Below, in pieces: positions 1 through 4,715 of a stretch of 8,366 nt of DNA. The stretch spans positions 1-8,366 of the forward strand of contig JAUPWD010000045.1 in NCBI GenBank assembly GCA_030916685.1. Reading direction: 5' to 3'. The translations under genes were made by a program, and so were the position numbers. This DNA is from Patescibacteria group bacterium (GTDB taxonomy: Bacteria; Patescibacteria; Paceibacteria; Moranbacterales; UBA1568). The notes beneath the pieces are model-generated. The model saw only the letters and a program-made list of their open reading frames with translations. It did not search any database and had not been told where the DNA came from. Numbering within the stretch: position 1 is the stretch's first letter; each line of letters starts with the position of its first letter.

Positions 1-17
1 CGACGCTCTTCCGATCT
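1..17. other. Illumina adapter remnant at contig end
   Basis: The window opens with CGACGCTCTTCCGATCT, which matches base for base the 3' end of the standard Illumina universal/read-1 adapter. On the minus strand it reads as the familiar AGATCGGAAGAGC start. It is untrimmed library sequence, so real genomic sequence begins at about base 18. Because it sits at the downstream edge of murC, any translation past codon 167 of that gene would be artificial. Confidence 0.95.
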
Positions 18-520
18 GCCTCGAAGACGAAATATTCTCCTGATCCAGAAAGAGCTGCCTTCCCCCAAAGACCCACCTTCCCTCCTACCAAAGCCTGAGG
101 ATCCTTCCCTGCTTCACGCAGACACTCAGCGAGGAGTCCGGTCGTCGTCGTCTTCCCGTGCGTTCCGCAGACGGCGAGAGCGAGGCGTTCTTTCGTCAGT
201 TCTCCGAGGGCTTCCGGATATGAAAGTACCGGCTTGCCGGAGTCAAAAGCGCTTCGGAGCTCTGCATTCCGATCAATGGTATACGACGAAGAATAGATGA
301 TCATCTCCGCATCCCCTGGAATCTGCTCCGATGCGAATCCCACGAACGGAGTGATGTGGAGGGCATAGAGGAGTGCATCCGTATAAAATACTTCCTCGGT
401 ATCGGAACCGGTCACGCGAATATTACGAGAAATCAAAATCTCCGCGAGCGCAGTCATGCCAGCGCCCTTGATGCCGATCATGTGGATCTTTTTCACATTT
501 GTGAGCCTCGATGGAAACAT
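18..520 (-). CDS. murC: UDP-N-acetylmuramate--L-alanine ligase MurC, N-terminal part
   Basis: This cytoplasmic Mur ligase adds L-alanine to UDP-MurNAc, the first step of peptidoglycan stem-peptide synthesis. About 167 complete codons are visible before the contig ends in adapter sequence. They hold the Rossmann-type UDP-binding motif HMIGIKGAGMTALAEIL (residues 13-29), TGSD (37-40), a YSSS segment (77-80) and the ATP P-loop GTHGKTTTT (119-127), which is diagnostic of Mur ligases. The central-domain remainder and the C-terminal domain are missing. The start is uncertain. The ATG at 520 has GAGGGG only one base upstream, too close to work normally. The GTG at 496 (residue 9) has GAGG at 9 nt spacing and begins just before the Rossmann strand, so it may be the true start. 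The gene follows murG across a 123-nt gap filled by a heptad palindrome. MurC rather than Mpl or another Mur ligase is favoured by the motif set and the ftsW-murG context. Confidence 0.9.
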
Positions 521-531
521 ACCCCTCAGAC

Positions 532-639
532 AATTTCCAATTTCCAATTTCTAATTTCTAAACAATTTCTAATGAAGGAATTTGAGAAATTTAAAAATTT
601 TGACATTGTTTGAAAATTGAGAATTAAAAATTTAAAATT
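532..639. repeat. Heptad imperfect palindrome A (murG/murC spacer)
   Basis: Four consecutive 7-nt units of the type AATTTCC/AATTTCT (532-559) are followed by AAAC (560-563). The mirror-image GTTT (608-611) is then followed by four degenerate complementary units (612-639: GAAAATT, GAGAATT, AAAAATT, TAAAATT). The 44-nt loop contains further AATTT-like units and ends in TGACATT (601-607). The element fills almost the whole space between the murG stop (644) and the murC start. It shares a 24-nt identical core (545-568) with palindrome B (3005-3028). It could fold into a long imperfect hairpin in RNA, but there is no GC-rich stem with a T-run, so it is not a standard intrinsic terminator. Confidence 0.8.
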
Positions 640-643
640 CAGA

Positions 644-1762
644 TCAGTCAATCATCGAAATTATTCCATCTGCGATAAGGGAAGAAGCATCTGGATGATA
701 GAAAGATCGTAATTTTTCTCCCATCGCTTTTCTCCCTTCCTCATTTTCGAGAATTTCCTTGATTTTCGAAAGGAGAATATGTGGAGTGAGATTCCCTTCC
801 TCGAGAACGAGCGCTCCGCCGATGCCGGCGACATCGTACGCATTGAGACGTTGTTCATCATTGGCAGCAGTCGAAAGTGGGACGAGGATGAGTGGTTTGC
901 CATAGGCAGCGGCATCCGCGATGGAATTCGCCCCCGCCCGAGAAATCACGAGATCCGCTACGGCATACGCATCACCAAGCTCTCCGCCCGAGAGAAACAC
1001 ACGCGGCCGATACCCAAGCTCAGTATCAGGAGCCACTCCGAGCGATTGTGCTTCAGCAACGACCCGACCGAAATGTTCTTCACCGGTTTGATGAATAACC
1101 GTCACAGTCGTCAAAAGCTCCGGAAGAATCCGAGCGAGAGCATCATTCAAATTCTTTGATCCCAAACTTCCTCCGATGAAAAAAATAACCGGTTGACCAT
1201 CAGGAAGTGAGAAATGTGTTTTCGCTCTCGATACATCTCCAGTCAAGACATCCGGCCGCACGGGGTTTCCGGTCAAGGCGACTTTTTCTCCGGGGAAATA
1301 TCGTTTGGCTCCCGGGTAAGCGATGGCGATACGCTTCGCAAAACGCGCGAGAAAGATATTAGCACGTCCCGCCGCAGCATCGGAATCATGAAGCATCACC
1401 GGGATACGGTATATCCATGCAGCGAGTACCACTGGCACCGATCCCGATCCACCCTTGGCGAACACCGCATCCGGCATGAACCAGAAGAGATGCCACAGCG
1501 CCTGCGCAAAACCGATCGGCACTTTGAGAGGATCAATGAAGTTTAAAATCGAAAAATATCGGCGCATTTTCCCGGTGAACACATATTTCGACCGGACGCC
1601 GACCTGCTCCATTGCCATCGTTCCGAATTTTCCAGAAGGTCCGACGAACAGGAATTCAACATCATCCCGTAATTTCTCGCGGAGAGCATGTGTCACAGCA
1701 ACGAGAGGGAAGAGATGTCCACCAGAGACGCCACCAGTTAGCACAATACGAACAGAAGCCAA
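644..1762 (-). CDS. murG: UDP-GlcNAc:lipid I N-acetylglucosaminyltransferase MurG
   Basis: MurG (GT28 family) transfers GlcNAc from UDP-GlcNAc to lipid I on the inner face of the membrane, giving lipid II. The 372-residue length is usual. The N-terminal glycine-rich loop is GGVSGGH (10-16). A second loop is KGGSGSVP (103-110). The acceptor-side segment is HDSDAAAGRAN (125-135). The C-terminal Rossmann domain has GNPVR (165-169), GGSLGSKNLN (197-206), SRAGANSIADAAAYGKP (274-290) and the ribose/uracil-side segment NDEQRLNA (301-308). Several usually invariant positions differ conservatively (see findings). The only usable start is a TTG at 1762: the glycine-rich loop follows within 10 codons, an in-frame TGA lies upstream, and there is no ATG or GTG between. 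No Shine-Dalgarno is visible. The gene lies between ftsW and murC as in dcw clusters, and is separated from each by a heptad palindrome. Confidence 0.96.
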   Translation of the reverse strand: MASVRIVLTGGVSGGHLFPLVAVTHALREKLRDDVEFLFVGPSGKFGTMAMEQVGVRSKYVFTGKMRRYFSILNFIDPLKVPIGFAQALWHLFWFMPDAVFAKGGSGSVPVVLAAWIYRIPVMLHDSDAAAGRANIFLARFAKRIAIAYPGAKRYFPGEKVALTGNPVRPDVLTGDVSRAKTHFSLPDGQPVIFFIGGSLGSKNLNDALARILPELLTTVTVIHQTGEEHFGRVVAEAQSLGVAPDTELGYRPRVFLSGGELGDAYAVADLVISRAGANSIADAAAYGKPLILVPLSTAANDEQRLNAYDVAGIGGALVLEEGNLTPHILLSKIKEILENEEGRKAMGEKLRSFYHPDASSLIADGIISMID

Positions 1763-1771
1763 AAATATAAT

Positions 1772-1858
1772 ATTAGATAGTAGATTTCAGATTGCAGAAT
1801 AAGTAATAGAGCACCTTTCCTATCAACCTAATCTGCAATCATCAATCTGCACTCTACA
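1772..1858. repeat. Heptad imperfect palindrome C (ftsW/murG spacer)
   Basis: The left arm has four 7-nt units (1772-1799: ATTAGAT, AGTAGAT, TTCAGAT, TGCAGAA). The right arm has four complementary-type units (1831-1858: ATCTGCA, ATCATCA, ATCTGCA, CTCTACA). The loop is about 31 nt. The innermost pairing is an exact 9-bp match, GATTGCAGA (1790-1798) with TCTGCAATC (1832-1840). The layout of four units, loop, four units is the same as in palindromes A and B, but the unit sequence is unrelated. The right arm overlaps the 3' end of ftsW and includes its TAG stop (1854-1856). The left arm ends 10 nt before the murG start codon. Confidence 0.75.
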
Positions 1859-2978
1859 ATGATTTGAGTTTAGCTTGGCGGGAGATATTGAGCAAGATAC
1901 CGATGGCAGAGAGGAGTACCGCGAGCGAAGTACCTCCATAGGAGACGAATGGCAGCGGAACTCCCGTCAAAGGGATGAGTCCGGTGATGGCGGATATGTT
2001 TACGAAAGCCTGGATGATGATCCACGAAACGATACCAATACCGAGAAGCTCCCCGAAACGATCCGGGGCATTCTTCGCGATACGAATACCGCGGAGAGCC
2101 AAGAATACGAAGAGTGATATCAATACCGTCGTCCCGACAAACCCAAATTCCTCACCAAAAATCGCGAAAATGGAGTCCGTGACCGGTTCGGGAAGATAAT
2201 TGAATTTCTGATGACTATATCCCAGCCCCACGCCGAAGAGTCCCCCGGAACCGATTGCGACGAGCGCCTGTGTCATCTGATAGCCGAATCCCTGCGGATC
2301 ATGCTCTGGATTCATATATACGAGGAATCGCTGCATCCGATACGGGGCCGTCTTCAAGAGAATGAAGAAGGAGAGTAGTGCCAGTGCCCCCATCCCCGCG
2401 ATATGTTTCAGATTCGCCCCCGAATAGAAGAAGATAGACATCGACATGCCAAAAATAAGAAAGAGCGTCCCCGTATCGGGCTGCTTCAGGATGAGAAAAG
2501 CGACGAGAAAGAGAACCGCGAGAAATGGAACGAGTCCTTCATAAAAATCTTCCGTCTTTTCCTTACCTTTCCCGGCAAGCCATGCCGAGAGATAGAGAAC
2601 GATGGCGAATTTCATCACCTCCGACGGCTGAAAGGAAATTGGTCCCAATTCGATCCAACGCGCCGCACCATATGCTGATGTCCCGATACCCGGAATAAAA
2701 ATAAGAACCAGGAGTATCAACGCGACCACAAATATCGGCACCGAAAGTGGCCTCCAAATATGATAGGAAATACGTGAAAAGAGATACATCGACACAAGCC
2801 CTATGGAAAGTCCGATGAGTTGTCGCTTGAAGAAGAAATAAGCGTCATTGAAACGGGTTTCCCCATACAGAACCCCGGCGCTCGCGATCATGAGAAGCCC
2901 GATACCGAGCAAAATAAATACGATGAACAAGAACGGGCGATCAACTTCTTCGAATGTTTTTTTTATTTTTGACACCAT
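1854..2978 (-). CDS. ftsW: SEDS-family peptidoglycan polymerase, FtsW type
   Basis: This polytopic membrane glycosyltransferase polymerises lipid II into septal glycan strands, normally with a class B PBP. About ten hydrophobic segments span 374 residues, typical for the family. Residues are counted from the ATG at 2978. SEDS hallmarks are GAARWI (104-109), FQPSE (116-120), QPDTG with the presumed catalytic Asp168, LPEPVTDSIFAIFGEEFG (262-279) and PFVSYGGTS (343-351). The short basic N-terminus (VSKIKKTFEEVDRP) is cytoplasmic. The reading frame can be extended to a TTG at 2993, but the ATG at 2978 is preferred because the extension adds only five codons and runs into the adjoining repeat. No Shine-Dalgarno is visible for either start. 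The TAG stop lies inside palindrome C. RodA is the alternative SEDS assignment. The murG-murC neighbours favour FtsW. Confidence 0.93.
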   Translation of the reverse strand: MVSKIKKTFEEVDRPFLFIVFILLGIGLLMIASAGVLYGETRFNDAYFFFKRQLIGLSIGLVSMYLFSRISYHIWRPLSVPIFVVALILLVLIFIPGIGTSAYGAARWIELGPISFQPSEVMKFAIVLYLSAWLAGKGKEKTEDFYEGLVPFLAVLFLVAFLILKQPDTGTLFLIFGMSMSIFFYSGANLKHIAGMGALALLSFFILLKTAPYRMQRFLVYMNPEHDPQGFGYQMTQALVAIGSGGLFGVGLGYSHQKFNYLPEPVTDSIFAIFGEEFGFVGTTVLISLFVFLALRGIRIAKNAPDRFGELLGIGIVSWIIIQAFVNISAITGLIPLTGVPLPFVSYGGTSLAVLLSAIGILLNISRQAKLKSL

Positions 2979-2991
2979 ATATGCGAAGCGC

Positions 2992-3106
2992 AATTTCTAA
3001 TTTTCAATTTCTAATTTCTAAACAATTTTCAATATCTCAATTTTAAAATTTCTAAATTAAATCATTATGACATTATTTAGAAATTGAAAATTAGAAATTA
3101 GAAATT
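2992..3106. repeat. Heptad imperfect palindrome B (trmD/ftsW spacer)
   Basis: The left arm is four 7-nt units (2992-3019; AATTTCT three times, AATTTTC once) plus AAAC (3020-3023). The right arm is ATTT (3075-3078) plus four complementary units (3079-3106; AGAAATT three times, GAAAATT once). Shifted by one unit, the arms contain a perfect 23-bp inverted repeat, 2992-3014 against 3077-3099. The 51-nt loop ends in TGACATT (3068-3074), as in palindrome A. Its length of 115 nt is exactly one heptad more than A (108 nt), and the two share an identical 24-nt core. The right arm overlaps the last codons and stop of trmD. The left arm abuts the start region of ftsW. Confidence 0.85.
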
Positions 3107-3765
3107 TTCTGGGACTGTTCCTTCCTCCATTTCTCTATATCGGCATGATGCCCCGAGAGAAGGATTTCCGGAACCTTCCATCCCCGAAACTCTTCGGGCT
3201 TCGTGTAATGTGAATATTCGAGAACTCCTTCCTCGGAATGCGATTCGTCGACGGAGCTCTCACTATTGCCAAGCACCCCGGGCAGTAGTCTCGCCACCGC
3301 ATCGACGACGATCATGGCTGGCAATTCTCCGCCGGTCAGGACGTATTCCCCGATTGAAATTTCCTCATCGATCAGATGTTCCGCGACGCGCTCATCTACT
3401 CCTTCGTATCGCCCGCAGAGAAGGATCAGCCGGTCATATTCCGAGAGTCGCTTGGCATCCGCCTGTGTAAACACCTTCCCCTTCGCTGAAAAAAGAATAA
3501 CCCTTGTCTTTTGTTTATTGTTATCTGCTAATTGCTGGCTGCTTATTGATTCTACTGCTTCGAAGAAGGGTTCCGCCTTCATCACCATACCAGCCCCTCC
3601 GCCATAGGGTGTGTCATCTACCTTATGGTGTTTGTCATGCGTGAAAGCGCGAAGGTCATGCAAAGAAATATTAATCAAACCATCTTCCTTCGCTCGTTTT
3701 AGTATAGACACGCCGAAATACGATTCGAAGCTTTCGGGAAAAATGGAGAGGATATCGAAATGCAT
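3091..3765 (-). CDS. trmD: tRNA (guanine-N1)-methyltransferase TrmD
   Basis: TrmD is a SPOUT-class, knotted, dimeric enzyme. It uses S-adenosylmethionine to make m1G37 next to the anticodon of tRNAs reading CCN, CUN and CGG codons, which prevents +1 frameshifting. Family signatures are [11 protein letters not shown] (1-11), YGGGAGMVM (54-62), the knot strand [13 protein letters not shown] (115-127), the SAM loop [14 protein letters not shown] (137-150), LLPGVLGN (160-167), the flexible catalytic segment [18 protein letters not shown] (173-190) and [13 protein letters not shown] (202-214). At 224 residues it stops soon after that last motif, without the roughly 30-residue C-terminal tail of the E. 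coli enzyme. The last codons (KISNF) and the TAA stop are repeat-derived. The start ATG at 3765 matches the family N-terminus but is preceded by a T/A-rich stretch with no Shine-Dalgarno. A likely promoter lies about 65-75 bases upstream. Confidence 0.97.
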   Translation of the reverse strand: MHFDILSIFPESFESYFGVSILKRAKEDGLINISLHDLRAFTHDKHHKVDDTPYGGGAGMVMKAEPFFEAVESISSQQLADNNKQKTRVILFSAKGKVFTQADAKRLSEYDRLILLCGRYEGVDERVAEHLIDEEISIGEYVLTGGELPAMIVVDAVARLLPGVLGNSESSVDESHSEEGVLEYSHYTKPEEFRGWKVPEILLSGHHADIEKWRKEQSQKISNF

Positions 3766-3806
3766 TTTTTTGAAGAATTAAGGATGGAGAATCATGAATC
3801 AAGAGG

Positions 3807-3823
3807 AAAATACTCCGTATTTT
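3807..3823. repeat. Short perfect palindrome in trmD leader
   Basis: AAAATAC-TCC-GTATTTT is a 7-bp perfect inverted repeat with a 3-nt loop. It lies between the predicted trmD -10 element and its start codon, so it would form a small hairpin near the 5' end of the trmD transcript or could be an operator half-site pair. It is AT-rich and short, so chance is possible. Confidence 0.4.
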
Positions 3824-3831
3824 ATAGTTTC

Positions 3832-3840
3832 ATTGTACCA
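3832..3840 (-). promoter_or_regulatory. Predicted extended -10 promoter for trmD
   Basis: On the minus strand this reads TGGTACAAT, an extended -10 (TGn plus TACAAT). It lies 67 nt upstream of the trmD ATG and just downstream of the terminator of the previous gene. There is no good -35 box at 17 nt; that position falls in the terminator T-run. A second -10-like TATAAA lies at 3821-3826. The position between a strong terminator and a gene start makes a promoter here likely, but the exact element is inferred. Confidence 0.45.
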
Positions 3841-3854
3841 TAGCCGTTTTAAAC

Positions 3855-3888
3855 AAAAAAAAGCGACCCCAGGAACACATGAGGTCGC
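3855..3888 (-). terminator. Intrinsic terminator of the 226-aa orphan gene
   Basis: On the minus strand a 9-bp stem (GCGACCTCA paired with TGGGGTCGC, one G-U wobble) closes an 8-nt loop and is followed at once by eight T residues. It starts 29 nt after the stop codon of the upstream orphan gene and isolates that gene from trmD. It is a textbook rho-independent terminator. Confidence 0.92.
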
Positions 3889-3917
3889 GTTGTGATGCAA
3901 TGATCGATCAAATCCGT

Positions 3918-4598
3918 TCAGTCAGGAAGCCAGAGCATTGGCTCGGCATTTTCTCCGGAATATGCCTTCCGCCATTGCAGGAGAATTTCATTCCGGATTG
4001 TCGCCCACTCATCTTCGAATTCACGAGCGAGCGATTGACACCCTACATCCGGCGAACGGCCATACTGGGACTGAAAGGTACCTCGCAAAATCGATCTCAC
4101 GATGCTCCATTCCCGATCCGGCCGATCTCGCTTCTTTGCCCAAAATGAATGGAATGCCCGTTCCCAAGCATGATGAAGCATTTCTTCGGCAGGCGCGGAA
4201 TTGAGAAACTCCGAGAAAATCACCGAGAAAAAATCTTGATCATCCCGTGACTCTCGGGACTGATGATCATCATGGATCTCGATCCAATCCCCCGGCGAGA
4301 AATAATCCGCGAGAAGATAATCGAGCGGCACATCGGCAGAGCGGGCATAGCCATTGACCAATGCGATCGCACCCAATCCGACGAATTGTTTTCGTCGACT
4401 GCCAGGTCGACATGACCTGGCCGTTCCAGCGCCAATCCTTTTCCCATCGCGATACAAGGAAATGCCGAAATTGAACAGATCCGAGCACGGCCACAGGATA
4501 TTGAACAAAGCGCCCGAATGAATGTCGCGGAAAAGAGAAGCCGAATACACAGGGTTATCCAAAACTTCCAGCCTGGCGATTTTCGACTGATGCGTCAT
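3918..4598 (-). CDS. Hypothetical protein, 226 aa, own transcription unit
   Basis: I do not recognise this protein. It is soluble by appearance, with no signal peptide or membrane segment, and is rich in Trp, Arg, Asp and Glu. Visible segments are a central hydrophobic stretch, FVGLGAIALVNGYARS (72-87), a polar DDHQSRESRDDQD run near 109-121, and a C-terminal amphipathic part with FEDEWATIRNEILLQWRKAY. No catalytic or metal-binding motif stands out. The case for a real gene is strong: AGGGAGG lies 4 nt before the ATG, a TTGACA -35 lies upstream, and a perfect intrinsic terminator follows the stop. This makes it a self-contained cassette between the envelope operon and trmD. The strong Shine-Dalgarno contrasts with its neighbours and may mean high expression or a separate origin. 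Two hairpin-forming inverted repeats lie inside the coding region (4238-4268, 4401-4421). Confidence 0.8.
   Translation of the reverse strand: MTHQSKIARLEVLDNPVYSASLFRDIHSGALFNILWPCSDLFNFGISLYRDGKRIGAGTARSCRPGSRRKQFVGLGAIALVNGYARSADVPLDYLLADYFSPGDWIEIHDDHQSRESRDDQDFFSVIFSEFLNSAPAEEMLHHAWERAFHSFWAKKRDRPDREWSIVRSILRGTFQSQYGRSPDVGCQSLAREFEDEWATIRNEILLQWRKAYSGENAEPMLWLPD
4401..4421. repeat. Perfect 8-bp hairpin inside orphan gene
   Basis: GCCAGGTC (4401-4408) and GACCTGGC (4414-4421) are perfect reverse complements separated by GACAT. A GTCGAC hexamer occurs both just before (4394-4399) and inside the hairpin (4406-4411). It lies in the coding region of the 226-aa gene and has no T-run, so it is not a terminator. 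Confidence 0.5.
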
Positions 4599-4602
4599 GA
4601 TG

Positions 4603-4609
4603 CCTCCCT
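4603..4609 (-). promoter_or_regulatory. Strong Shine-Dalgarno of the orphan gene
   Basis: AGGGAGG on the minus strand lies four bases before the ATG at 4598. It is the only strong ribosome binding site seen in the window and fixes the start codon of the 226-aa gene. Confidence 0.85.
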
Positions 4610-4649
4610 ATTGTTTCATATACATCAAAGGACTGCTCCGTTACTCATT

Positions 4650-4678
4650 CCTTATCATACATCGATCGAAGCTGTCAA
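4650..4678 (-). promoter_or_regulatory. Predicted sigma-70-type promoter of the orphan gene
   Basis: A perfect -35 hexamer TTGACA (4673-4678, minus strand) is followed at about 17 nt by a weak -10 region, TATGATAAGG (4650-4659). Transcription from here would give a roughly 45-nt leader ending in the strong ribosome binding site. The first two T residues of the -35 box also belong to the T-tract of the preceding terminator. Confidence 0.6.
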
Positions 4679-4707
4679 AAAAAATATCAAGGAGAGCCCT
4701 TGATATT
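4677..4707 (-). terminator. Intrinsic terminator of the envelope-glycan operon
   Basis: On the minus strand AATATCAAGG (4698-4707) and CCTTGATATT (4683-4692) form a perfect 10-bp stem with a 5-nt loop, running into an unbroken T-tract through 4677. It starts 8 nt after the TAA stop of the DUF4012 gene and ends the operon. Confidence 0.93.
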
Positions 4708-4715
4708 CTTTCTCA

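Noticed and set aside
356..613. An 85-codon plus-strand reading frame running across the murC start and into palindrome A
   Set aside because: It is antisense to clear MurC motifs and its end is repeat sequence. It has no ribosome binding site and no recognisable protein features.
1854..2978. RodA in place of FtsW
   Set aside because: SEDS motifs alone do not fully separate the two, but immediate linkage to murG and murC favours FtsW.
2979..2993. TTG at 2993 as the ftsW start
   Set aside because: It adds only five codons, overlaps palindrome B and has no ribosome binding site. The ATG at 2978 gives a normal FtsW N-terminus.
532..3106. Heptad repeats as a CRISPR array
   Set aside because: Units are 7 nt, directly adjacent and arranged as inverted arms, with no 25-40 nt repeats separated by unique spacers and no cas genes in the window.
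4220..4447. Overlapping minus-strand frames of 74-75 codons inside the orphan gene
   Set aside because: The 226-codon frame has the strong ribosome binding site and spans between promoter and terminator. The shorter frames have no start signal.
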